This document shows, piece after piece, positions 8,080 to 15,093 of a DNA stretch of 42,150 bases. How positions within the stretch are numbered: position 1 is the stretch's first letter; every line of letters begins with the position of its first letter. The position numbers and the translations under genes were made by a program. Source of the stretch: Ga0077527 sp964486865 (lineage in GTDB: Bacteria > Pseudomonadota > Gammaproteobacteria > Burkholderiales > SG8-41); NCBI GenBank assembly GCA_964486865.1, contig CAZAOZ010000026.1:1-42150 (forward strand). Reading direction: 5' to 3'. Under the pieces are notes generated by a model that saw nothing but the letters and a program-made list of their open reading frames with translations, searched no databases and was not told the origin of the DNA.

Positions 8080-8096
8080 ATTGCGTTTCACGCAAT
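8080..8096. promoter_or_regulatory. Perfect palindrome upstream of phaR, possible operator
   Basis: ATTGCGT and ACGCAAT form a 7-bp inverted repeat around a 3-bp centre. A TATAAT-like sequence for the minus strand lies nearby (about 8062-8070, reading TTTATATAATG on that strand), so the palindrome sits just upstream of a possible phaR promoter. The assignment to PhaR or to another regulator is inference. Confidence 0.4.
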
Positions 8097-8171
8097 GACT
8101 TCAAGTCGCCGCACCATCAGCCGTTAACGGACAGGCCTGGCAGTGGCGCTGCGCGCCGCAGTCTCGCTCAT

Positions 8172-8255
8172 GAACCTCCTCCTCTGTTGGCCGGGACATG
8201 CTCCCGGAACCAGAGGTTTGCCCGCCGGGAACAACCCCCCGGCGGGCATTTTTTT
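8172..8255 (+). ncRNA. Candidate small RNA between phaB and phaR
   Basis: On the plus strand, where no protein gene is near, an unpaired AACCTCCTC stretch (8173-8181) is followed by a hairpin (CCTCTG at 8181-8186 with CAGAGG at 8211-8216; inner CCGGG/CCCGG) and then a strong intrinsic terminator (8220-8255). All genes for several kilobases on each side are on the minus strand, so the terminator needs its own transcript. The CCTCCTC stretch is complementary to a Shine-Dalgarno sequence, a common seed of trans-acting small RNAs. The 5' end and promoter are not identified. Confidence 0.5.
8220..8255 (+). terminator. Intrinsic terminator (plus strand)
   Basis: A 10-bp stem (GCCCGCCGGG / CCCGGCGGGC) with an 8-base loop is followed by A and seven T. 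The T run is on the plus strand only, so it ends the small RNA rather than phaB. Confidence 0.85.
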
Positions 8256-8285
8256 GCGGCCCGCGCGAGGGCCCGTCAACAGGCC

Positions 8286-9026
8286 CTACTGCATGTGCTG
8301 GCCGCCATTGATGGCGATGTTGGCGCCGGTGACGAACGCCGCTTCTTCCGAGCACAGGTAAGCCACCAGCCCGGCGACTTCTTCGGGCTTGCCCAGCCGG
8401 CCGATGGGGATCTGCGGAATGATTTTGGTATCCAGCACTTCTTTCGGGATTGCCATGACCATCTTGGTGCCGATGTAGCCCGGTGAAATCGTGTTGACCG
8501 TGACGCCCTTGCGCGCATATTCGAGCGCGGCGGCCTTGGTGAAGCCGTGCATGCCGGCCTTGGCCGCCGAGTAGTTGGTCTGGCCGAACGCGCCTTTCTG
8601 GCCGTTGACCGACGACACGTTGATCACGCGCCCCCAGTTGCGCTCGGCCATGCCGTCGATGACCTGCTTGGTCATGTTGAACACGCTGTCGAGATTGGTG
8701 GTGAGCACGGCGTGCCAGGCATCCTGATCCATTTTCCGGAACGTCGTGTCGCGGGTGATGCCGGCGTTGTTGACCAGCACATCGACGGGGCCGACTTCCC
8801 TGACGATCTGCGCCACGGCCTTCTGGCAGGAATCATAGTTGGCGACATCCACCGGCACGGCGCGGAAGTCGTAACCCTGTTTTTGCATGTCGGCCAGCCA
8901 CTGGCTGTGCTTCTGGTTGCCGGGCGAGTAGGTGGCGACGACCTGATAATCCATTTTGCCGAGCTTCATGCAAATGGCTTCACCAAGACCTCCCATACCG
9001 CCGGTGACGACTGCGACGCGTGACAT
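8286..9026 (-). CDS. phaB: Acetoacetyl-CoA reductase PhaB
   Basis: PhaB reduces acetoacetyl-CoA to (R)-3-hydroxybutyryl-CoA with NADPH, feeding PHB synthesis. The 246-residue short-chain dehydrogenase has the cofactor motif TGGMGGLGE (8-16), NNAG (about 87-90), and the catalytic Ser-Tyr-Lys in VSSVNGQKGAFGQTNYSAAK. The ending NGGQHMQ is typical of PhaB. Start ATG has GGAGG about 7 bases upstream. It follows phaC by 64 bp on the same strand. No phaA (thiolase) is in the window, so acetoacetyl-CoA must come from a thiolase elsewhere or from AacS at 18229-20244. Confidence 0.96.
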   Translation of the reverse strand: MSRVAVVTGGMGGLGEAICMKLGKMDYQVVATYSPGNQKHSQWLADMQKQGYDFRAVPVDVANYDSCQKAVAQIVREVGPVDVLVNNAGITRDTTFRKMDQDAWHAVLTTNLDSVFNMTKQVIDGMAERNWGRVINVSSVNGQKGAFGQTNYSAAKAGMHGFTKAAALEYARKGVTVNTISPGYIGTKMVMAIPKEVLDTKIIPQIPIGRLGKPEEVAGLVAYLCSEEAAFVTGANIAINGGQHMQ

Positions 9027-9090
9027 GACGACCTCCTGTATTGAATTGCTGGGGCTGATTTTAGGCGTAAATCAATGCCGGAAATTTGAT

Positions 9091-10914
9091 TTAAGTCTGC
9101 TGTGGATCGATATTTTTTGCCGGTCTGCTTTTTTTCGCGCGGCGTTTGTTCTTGGGCGCGGTTTTCCCGGGAGCAGGCTGTGCTGGTCCGCATTTCTCGC
9201 GCACATAGCGTCCCGGTGCCGGTTCAATGGGGGGGTAGGCCGCGCTGCCCGGCGCCCGGGCGGCTACCCGTGCGCCGCCGTATGCCGCCAGCCAGCCGGT
9301 CCAGTCCGGCCACCAGCTGCCGGGCACGGCGGTCGCGCCGGTCAGCCAGGCTTCGGCATCGGGCGGCAGCGCCGCATTGACCCAGAAATTGCGCCGGTTG
9401 CGCCGCGCCGGATTGATGACGCCTGCAATATGGCCGCTTGCCGCCAGCACGAAGCGGAGCGGCCCGCCGACCAGTTGCGTGGTGGCATAGGCGGTGCGCC
9501 AGGGCACGATGTGATCTTCGCGCGCCGCCAGCACGTAGGCCGGCATGTCGAGCGCGGCCAGATCGAGGGGCTTGCCGCACATGGTCAGCTTGTCCGGTGT
9601 GCGCAGATTGTTCTCAAGGTAGGTGTTGCGGATGTATTCGCAGTACATCGCGCCCGGCAGGTTGGTGCTGTCGCTGTTCCAGTAGAGCAGGTCGAACGCA
9701 TCGGGCGTGCGCCCCTTCAGGTAATTGTTGACCACGTACGGCCAGATCAGGTCGTTGGCGCGCAGGCTGGCGAAGGTCATCGCCAGTTCCCGGCCGTGCA
9801 GCACGCCGCCGCCGGCAAATTCGTTTTCGCGCGCGGCGACGTACGGTTCATCGATGAACACGGCGAGTTCGCCGGTGTCGCTGAAATCGAGCATGGTGGT
9901 GAGGAAGGTGACACTCGCCGCCGGGTGTTCGCCGCGGGCGCGCAGCACCGCCAGCGCGCAGCCGAGCAGCGTGCCGCCGACGCAGAAACCGAGCGCGTTG
10001 ACCTGCGGCACGCCGCAGATTTCGCGCGCCACGGTCAGCGCGCGCATGACGCCGTGTTCGAGGTAATCATCCCAGGTGGCGCGGCCCATGGTTTCGGGCA
10101 TGTTGCGCCACGACACCATGAACACCGTGTGGCCGGCCTCCAGCGCGTGGCGGACGTAGGAATTGTCGGGCTGCATGTCGAGGATGTAGTACTTGTTGAT
10201 GCACGGCGGCACCATGACCAGCGGCCGTTCATGCACCGTTTCGGTCAGCGGCGCGTACTGCAGCAGTTGCATGAAATCATTCTCATAGACCACCGCACCG
10301 GGCGTGATCGCCAGGTTGCGGCCGACTTCGAAGGCGGTATCGTCGGTCATTGACACCATGCCCTTGTCGATGTCGGCGGCAAGATTCTTCAGGCCGCGGC
10401 TGATGCTGTCGCCTTCGGTTTCTGCGGCGAGCTTGATGGCTTCCGGATTGCTCCAGGGGAAGTTCGCCGGCGACAGCGCATCGATCATCTGCCGCGTGTA
10501 GAACACCAGCTTGTGCTTGGTGTGGGGCTCGAGCCGCGCGGCGCCCGTGAGTTCTTCGAGCCAGCGCGCCGACAGCAGATAGGACTGCGCCAGATAGCTG
10601 TAATAGGGCTCACGCCATTCCGGCGCGCGGAAGCGGCGGTCATCCGGCGGCTCAGGCGGTTTTTTCTGCGCATCGGTGCTGCCGCCGGCGCCGGTGTACG
10701 CCTGCCACAGCCGGAGATGGTCTTTGTAATAGCGGTTGTTGAGTTCGTTCCAGTGTTCGCTGTCGGCGGCGGCGACGGTGCTCAGCAGTTGCAGCATGGC
10801 GGCGGCGTCCGGCAGCGCGCCGGCGGCGCCCAGTTTTTCAGCGGTGTCGGCCAGCAGGCGGCGATTCAGATCGGCAAAGGCGGCCGCGGCGGATTGTGGG
10901 GTGGGGTCGGTCAT
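9091..10914 (-). CDS. phaC: Class I poly(3-hydroxyalkanoate) synthase PhaC
   Basis: PhaC polymerises (R)-3-hydroxyacyl-CoA into PHA on the granule surface. From the ATG at 10914 the product has 607 residues: an N-terminal domain and an alpha/beta-hydrolase core with the lipase-like box GFCVGG holding nucleophile C311, then D467 (AREDHIVPW) and H495 (ASGHIAGVINP). It ends in a basic Lys/Arg-rich tail, which is unusual and may help granule or DNA contact. The start is uncertain: no clear ribosome-binding site precedes 10914, and an in-frame ATG lies at 10968; homologues favour the shorter form. First gene of phaC-phaB. Confidence 0.95.
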   Translation of the reverse strand: MTDPTPQSAAAAFADLNRRLLADTAEKLGAAGALPDAAAMLQLLSTVAAADSEHWNELNNRYYKDHLRLWQAYTGAGGSTDAQKKPPEPPDDRRFRAPEWREPYYSYLAQSYLLSARWLEELTGAARLEPHTKHKLVFYTRQMIDALSPANFPWSNPEAIKLAAETEGDSISRGLKNLAADIDKGMVSMTDDTAFEVGRNLAITPGAVVYENDFMQLLQYAPLTETVHERPLVMVPPCINKYYILDMQPDNSYVRHALEAGHTVFMVSWRNMPETMGRATWDDYLEHGVMRALTVAREICGVPQVNALGFCVGGTLLGCALAVLRARGEHPAASVTFLTTMLDFSDTGELAVFIDEPYVAARENEFAGGGVLHGRELAMTFASLRANDLIWPYVVNNYLKGRTPDAFDLLYWNSDSTNLPGAMYCEYIRNTYLENNLRTPDKLTMCGKPLDLAALDMPAYVLAAREDHIVPWRTAYATTQLVGGPLRFVLAASGHIAGVINPARRNRRNFWVNAALPPDAEAWLTGATAVPGSWWPDWTGWLAAYGGARVAARAPGSAAYPPIEPAPGRYVREKCGPAQPAPGKTAPKNKRRAKKSRPAKNIDPQQT

Positions 10915-10987
10915 GGAGGGGCGGCAACTTACGGCGCGATCATGACATGGCAATGGTGCAATCCGCATGCACCCTGCGGGGAACATC

Positions 10988-11019
10988 TTAAGCTATTGTT
11001 TATATTGACTATTTAATGG
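10988..11019 (+). repeat. AT-rich dispersed motif, copy A
   Basis: TTAAGCTATTGTTTATATTG and the bases after it form one copy of an AT-rich motif seen at six intergenic places in this window. Here it overlaps the stop codon of the ZIP gene (minus strand). Confidence 0.5.
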
Positions 11020-11789
11020 CCATGCGCCCACGCACCCACCACCCAGATGGTGGCGATGCCCAGCCCGATCAGCAGGACTTGCTGCGCGGTGGCGGCGAGC
11101 TCCGGCCGGCGGTGCAGGCCGGGAATCAGGTCGGCGACCGCGACATACAGCATGCTGGCCGCGGCCAGCGCGAGCAGCGGAGTGACCAGCGACTGCGCTA
11201 CCTGCAGTGTGTAGTAGGCGAGTACGCCGCCGATCACCATCGCCGCGCTGGCCAGCATGTTGAGCAGCATCGCGGCGCGCTTGCTGTAGCCGGAATGCAG
11301 CAGGATCAGGAAATCGCCGACTTCCTGCGGCACTTCGTGGGCGATGATGGCAATGGCGGTGACGATGCCGAGCTGGGTGTCGGCCATGAATGCCGCGGCG
11401 ATCAGCACGCCATCGACGAAATTATGGAAAGTATCGCCGACCAGGATCATCAGGCCGCTGCGGCCATGATCGTGCTGCGGCGGCGCATGCGGATCGTGCG
11501 CCTCGCATTCCTCGACGTGGCAGTGGCGCCACAACACCAGTTTTTCGAGGACGAAGAATCCGAGGATGCCGAACAGGATGACTGCCGCCGTGGTCTCTAT
11601 GCTTTCGCTCTGGTTGAAGGCGTGAGGCAGGATTTCGATGAAGGCCGCGCCGAGCAGCGCGCCGACCGCGTAGCTGACCAGCATCGGTATTTGCGAAGCT
11701 TTGGCCTTGATCGCGAACAGGCCTGCTACCAGCGCGGAGAGTATGCCGCCAGCGAGGGTGGTGAGGATGATCCAGGAGAGGGTATTCAA
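11013..11789 (-). CDS. ZIP-family metal transporter
   Basis: A 258-residue inner-membrane permease for divalent cations, most likely zinc or another first-row metal. About eight membrane helices are visible. The metal-binding motifs are HNFVDGVLIAAAF (TM4) and HEVPQEVGDFLILL (TM5), and a His-rich loop (HDPHAPPQHDHG) lies between TM3 and TM4. The start is TTG at 11789 with a stop shortly upstream in frame; no ribosome-binding site is visible, so initiation may be weak. Neighbours give no clear metal assignment, although copper genes lie 3 kb away. Confidence 0.9.
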   Translation of the reverse strand: MNTLSWIILTTLAGGILSALVAGLFAIKAKASQIPMLVSYAVGALLGAAFIEILPHAFNQSESIETTAAVILFGILGFFVLEKLVLWRHCHVEECEAHDPHAPPQHDHGRSGLMILVGDTFHNFVDGVLIAAAFMADTQLGIVTAIAIIAHEVPQEVGDFLILLHSGYSKRAAMLLNMLASAAMVIGGVLAYYTLQVAQSLVTPLLALAAASMLYVAVADLIPGLHRRPELAATAQQVLLIGLGIATIWVVGAWAHGH

Positions 11790-11834
11790 GAGGGGGTGCT
11801 TTCAGGGCTGCACAGCGAGGCGGGATTATAACCA

Positions 11835-11909
11835 AGTGATGAGCGATGAGTGATGAATGATGAGCGAAGGGCGGGGTTAGTTCCGCGCTCATCACTCCTC
11901 ATTCATCAC
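11835..11909. repeat. Paired inverted simple repeats (GATGAG-type)
   Basis: A run built from TGATGAG/CGATGAG units (11835-11866) is mirrored by CGCTCATCACTCCTCATTCA and following bases (11885-11909). They can fold into a long hairpin. The right arm includes the pgeF stop codon, so the element lies at the 3' end of that gene. Confidence 0.65.
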
Positions 11910-12648
11910 TGTCTCTCCAGATCAGCGCCGCCATCCGTCCGGTGACCTTGTCGCGGCGATAGGAATAGAAGCGCCGCGGATCGGCTGCGGTGCAATCGGT
12001 GCCGCCATGGATCTGCGTCAGCCCGGCGCGGCGCAGCGCGGCGCGTGCCAGCGCCGGCAGGTCGCACAGCCATTTGCCGGGGCGCAGCGCGGCGAACGCG
12101 GTGCGGTGTTCCGGGGTGTTGTCGCAGAATGCGTGCAGCACGTCGTCGCCGACTTCGAAGGCGGCAGGGCCGATGCCGGGGCCGATCCAGGCGAGCAGGT
12201 CGGCGGGCGCCGCCGGCATGCGCGCCACGGTGTTGGCGATGACGCCGCCGGCGAGTCCGCGCCAGCCGGCATGTGCGGCGGCCACGCAACTGCCGGCGCG
12301 ATCGGTGAGCAGGATCGGCAGGCAGTCGGCGATCAGGATGGCGCATACCGTGCCGGGATTCCGCGCCACGCTGGCGTCGGCCGCCGGAACATCCTGTAAT
12401 GCATCGGCATCCACCACGGTCGTGCCGTGGACCTGCGCGAGCCAGCGCGGCGGCTGCGGCAGGTAGGCGTTCAATCGCGCACGGTTCTCGGCGACTGCGT
12501 CTGCATCATCGCCGGTGCGCACGCCGAGATTGAGACTGGCATAAGGCCCGCGGCTGACGCCGCCTTCCCGTGTGGTGACCAGCGCGCGAACGTGGGCCGG
12601 CGCCGGCCAGTCGGGCTGTATCCAGTACTGCGGCGGTTTTCGGGTCAT
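11899..12648 (-). CDS. pgeF: Purine nucleoside phosphorylase / laccase-domain protein YfiH (PgeF)
   Basis: Members of the YfiH/DUF152 family act on purine nucleosides, and in E. coli the protein also affects peptidoglycan fidelity. The 249-residue product has the family motifs QVHGTTVV (about 72-79), IADCLPILL (about 105-113), AAHAGWRGLAGGV (about 123-135) and the C-terminal FYSYRRDKVTGRMA; the His and Cys residues of the first three bind zinc. It overlaps the rluD stop by 4 bp (ATGA), as in many betaproteobacteria. Confidence 0.93.
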   Translation of the reverse strand: MTRKPPQYWIQPDWPAPAHVRALVTTREGGVSRGPYASLNLGVRTGDDADAVAENRARLNAYLPQPPRWLAQVHGTTVVDADALQDVPAADASVARNPGTVCAILIADCLPILLTDRAGSCVAAAHAGWRGLAGGVIANTVARMPAAPADLLAWIGPGIGPAAFEVGDDVLHAFCDNTPEHRTAFAALRPGKWLCDLPALARAALRRAGLTQIHGGTDCTAADPRRFYSYRRDKVTGRMAALIWRDSDE

Positions 12649-13601
12649 GCGGCGCGCAGTTCGGCGATGAGTTGCTGCATGTCTGCGGGCAGCGGCGCTT
12701 CCCAGCGCACGGTTTTTCCGGACAGCGGGTGAACCAGCGCGAGTTTTTCGGCATGCAGCGCCTGGCGCGTGAAGCGCGGCACGGCCGGCGCGTTGCGCTT
12801 GCCGTACACCGGATCGCCCCAGATCGGATGACCGAGCTGCTGCAGATGGACGCGGATCTGGTGGGTGCGGCCGGTTTCGAGGCGGCAGGCCAGCACGCTG
12901 GCGTGGGCGAAACGCTCAAGCACGGTGTAATGCGTGACCGCGGGTTTGCCGGTGGTGGTGATGGCCATGCGCGTGCGGCTGCGCGGATCGCGGCCGATGG
13001 CGCCTTCGATGCGACCGTCGCGCGCGACGCGCCCGTGCACCACGGCGCGATACTCGCGGCTGACGCTGCGCGCCTGCAGTTGGCGCACCAGGTCGGTTTG
13101 CGCCGTCAGCGTGCGCGCGATGACCAGCAGTCCGCTGGTGTTCTTGTCGAGACGGTGGACGATGCCGGCGCGCGGCACGGTGGCGAGTTCCGGGGCGTGG
13201 GCGAGCAGGGCGTTGAGCAGCGTGCCTTCCCAGTTGCCGCTGCCGGGATGCACGACCAGACCCGCCGGCTTGTTGATGACGATCAGCGTGTCATCTTCAT
13301 GCACGATGTCCAGCGGCATGGCCTGTGGCCGGAAAGCGGTTTCTTCCGGCGACAGCGTCGGTTCTACCAGCAGTTGTTCGCCGCCGTGCAGTTTGGCGCG
13401 CGGCGCGGCCGGCTTGCCGTCGACGGTGACCCGCGACTGGCGGATCCACCCGGTTAGCCGCGCCCGCGAATACTGCGGCAGCAGCTTCGCCAGCGCCTGA
13501 TCCAGGCGCAGTCCCGCGCATTCCGGCGGAACTTCCAGACGATGCAGGTCCGGGACGGCGCCCTTTTCGGTATAATTTTGAAATGACAAATCAGCGCTCA
13601 C
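12645..13601 (-). CDS. rluD: 23S rRNA pseudouridine synthase RluD
   Basis: RluD makes pseudouridines in helix 69 of 23S rRNA. The 318-residue product has an N-terminal S4 domain (about 25-85, RLDQALAKLLPQYSRARL) and the RluA-type catalytic domain with GIVHRLDKNTSGLLVIA, where the Asp is catalytic, and GRTHQIRVHLQQLGHPIWGD. The start is taken as GTG at 13601, which makes its 5' end overlap that of divergent bamD by 19 bp; no ribosome-binding site is seen, and a TTG at 13589 is an alternative. The neighbours bamD and pgeF support RluD over RluC. Confidence 0.93.
   Translation of the reverse strand: MSADLSFQNYTEKGAVPDLHRLEVPPECAGLRLDQALAKLLPQYSRARLTGWIRQSRVTVDGKPAAPRAKLHGGEQLLVEPTLSPEETAFRPQAMPLDIVHEDDTLIVINKPAGLVVHPGSGNWEGTLLNALLAHAPELATVPRAGIVHRLDKNTSGLLVIARTLTAQTDLVRQLQARSVSREYRAVVHGRVARDGRIEGAIGRDPRSRTRMAITTTGKPAVTHYTVLERFAHASVLACRLETGRTHQIRVHLQQLGHPIWGDPVYGKRNAPAVPRFTRQALHAEKLALVHPLSGKTVRWEAPLPADMQQLIAELRAA
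13571..13576 (+). promoter_or_regulatory. Probable -10 element of bamD
   Basis: A perfect TATAAT lies 7 bp upstream of the bamD ATG, preceded by CGG as in two other promoters here. No good -35 is seen at 16-18 bp. A transcript from it would begin at about the start codon. Confidence 0.45.
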
Positions 13602-14428
13602 CAGTACAAAACGTCAGACAACACATTCGGCGGAACATTCTAACGGTAATCACCGCGCTTGCCTGCGGCTGGTTGCTCGGCGCCTGCGGCCTGTTCAGCG
13701 CCGAGGAATACGACGAGACCAAGGGCTGGTCGGTACAGAAGATGTACGCCGAGGCCAAGCTGGAAATGAGCGAGCGCAACTGGGAGAGGGCGATCAAGCT
13801 CTACGAAAAGCTTGAGTCACGCTATCCCTTCGGCCGGTTTGCGCAGCAGGCGCAGATCGAGGTGGCGTATGTTTACTGGAAGAGCGATGACGCGGATTCT
13901 GCGCTGGCTGCAATCGACCGTTTTCTAAAGTTGCATCCCAATCATCCCAGCGCCGATTACATGCATTACCTGCGCGGGCTGATTTATTTCAACGAAGACC
14001 TAGGTACCATGGGCTTATTCGGCGGACAGGATCTGTCGGAGCGCGATCCCAAGGCGGCGGGCGATGCGTTCAACGCGTTCAAGGGACTGGTCACGCGTTT
14101 TCCGGAGAGCAAGTACGCACCGGACGCGATCCTGCGCATGAATTACCTGGTCAACACGCTGGCTTCACATGAAATCCACGTGGCGCGCTATTACATGAAG
14201 CGCAAGGCCTACGTTGCTGCGGCCAACCGCGTCCAGTATGCGCTGAAGAATTTTCCCGGCGCGCCGGCCAACGAGGAGGGACTGGTCATCATGATCCAGG
14301 CCTACGATGCGCTGGGCATGACCACGCTGCGCGACGACGCCCGGCGTGTGCTCGACAAAAACTTTCCCGGCAGCGTGTATCTGAAGGGCGGGCCGAAGAA
14401 GGATCTGCCCTGGTGGCAGTTCTGGTAG
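13583..14428 (+). CDS. bamD: Outer membrane protein assembly factor BamD (ComL)
   Basis: BamD is the essential lipoprotein of the BAM complex that folds outer-membrane beta-barrels. The 281-residue product has a basic N-terminus, a hydrophobic stretch (about 19-31) and a lipobox LLGAC with acylated Cys at 35. TPR-like repeats follow (SERNWERAIKLYEKLESRYP, DADSALAAIDRFLKLHPNHP). The ATG at 13583 is the only start that keeps the whole signal peptide. There is no Shine-Dalgarno, and a TATAAT lies just upstream, so the mRNA may be leaderless. Divergent from rluD. Confidence 0.96.
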   Translation: MTNQRSPVQNVRQHIRRNILTVITALACGWLLGACGLFSAEEYDETKGWSVQKMYAEAKLEMSERNWERAIKLYEKLESRYPFGRFAQQAQIEVAYVYWKSDDADSALAAIDRFLKLHPNHPSADYMHYLRGLIYFNEDLGTMGLFGGQDLSERDPKAAGDAFNAFKGLVTRFPESKYAPDAILRMNYLVNTLASHEIHVARYYMKRKAYVAAANRVQYALKNFPGAPANEEGLVIMIQAYDALGMTTLRDDARRVLDKNFPGSVYLKGGPKKDLPWWQFW

Positions 14429-14457
14429 CGGCGCTGTTGCGGCGCCGCGAAGTCTGC

Positions 14458-14781
14458 TCAACGCGCAAAGCGTTTTACCGCCGCCATTAATTCCGTGATG
14501 GCCTGAGTTCCGCCATCCGACTTGATGGCATCCGCGACGCATCCCTTGGTGTGATCCTCGAGCAATTGCAGTGCCACGGCGTCCAGCGCCGATTGCATGG
14601 CGGCAACCTGCGTCAGCACGTCCACACAGTAGCGGTCATCGGCAACCATCTGCGCCACGCCGCGCACCTGACCCTCGATGCGGTTCAGTCGCTTCAGCAA
14701 TTGTTGCTTGTGCGGCTGCACCACGTGCGGGGCGTGGCAGTCGGCGGCAACCTTGCTGCGCTTGCGTTCAGGCGACGTCAT
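14458..14781 (-). CDS. csoR: CsoR-family copper-sensing repressor
   Basis: A 107-residue all-helical metal-sensing repressor (DUF156). The DNA-contact region KQQLLKRLNRIEGQVRGV and the metal ligands Cys (DRYCVDVL) and His-x3-Cys (EDHTKGC) match the Cys-His-Cys set of CsoR, not the RcnR set. An N-terminal extension with CHAPH might add a ligand. The ATG at 14781 lies inside the end of copZ (14-base overlap), so the two are translated from one message. It should bind the operator at 17348-17366 and repress copA-copZ-csoR until Cu(I) binds. Confidence 0.9.
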   Translation of the reverse strand: MTSPERKRSKVAADCHAPHVVQPHKQQLLKRLNRIEGQVRGVAQMVADDRYCVDVLTQVAAMQSALDAVALQLLEDHTKGCVADAIKSDGGTQAITELMAAVKRFAR

Positions 14782-14974
14782 AGCCGGCGTCCGTGATGGC
14801 GGACTTGATTGCGCCGAGGCTGGTTTTGGCAGTGTCGTAGCTGATCGCAGCCTGTCCCGGCTGCAGCGTGACCTCGGCGCGGCTGATGCCGTCAATGCCG
14901 TCCAGTACGCGCTTGACGCTGCCGACGCAGCCCATGCAGGTCATGCCTTTGATGGCGATGGTGGTGGTTTCCAT
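14768..14974 (-). CDS. copZ: Copper chaperone, heavy-metal-associated domain (CopZ-like)
   Basis: A 68-residue single HMA domain with the Cu(I)-binding motif GMTCMGCVGSVK near residues 10-21. It would carry Cu(I) to CopA. A strong AAGGAG precedes the ATG at 14974. It lies between copA and csoR; 119 bp of simple repeats separate it from the copA stop. Confidence 0.93.
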   Translation of the reverse strand: METTTIAIKGMTCMGCVGSVKRVLDGIDGISRAEVTLQPGQAAISYDTAKTSLGAIKSAITDAGYDVA

Positions 14975-14986
14975 GATGTTCTCCTT

Positions 14987-15091
14987 GGTAACTGGTAATT
15001 GGTAATTGGTAATTGGTAATGGGTTATGGGTTATGGGCGAGGTGGGCGGCACGGAGGTGTTCCCATCACCCATCACCCATAACCCATCACC
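14987..15091. repeat. Simple-repeat pair between copA and copZ
   Basis: Tandem GGTAATT units (about 14987-15020) run into GGGTTATGGG units, and after a short spacer come CCCATCACCCATCACCCATA-type units (15060-15091) in inverted sense. The outer parts can pair. The right arm stops 2 bp before the copA stop codon. The form is the same as at 11835-11909, with different unit sequence. Confidence 0.7.
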
Positions 15092-15093
15092 AT

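Noticed and set aside
8124..8171. 15-codon minus-strand frame after a very strong AGGAGGAGG
   Set aside because: The purine run is the complement of the small-RNA seed and hairpin; the peptide has no visible feature. Kept only as an alternative reading.
14987..15091. Short tandem repeats considered as CRISPR or as iterons of an origin
   Set aside because: Units are 7-10 bp without spacers, in inverted arrangement, and no cas or replication gene is near.
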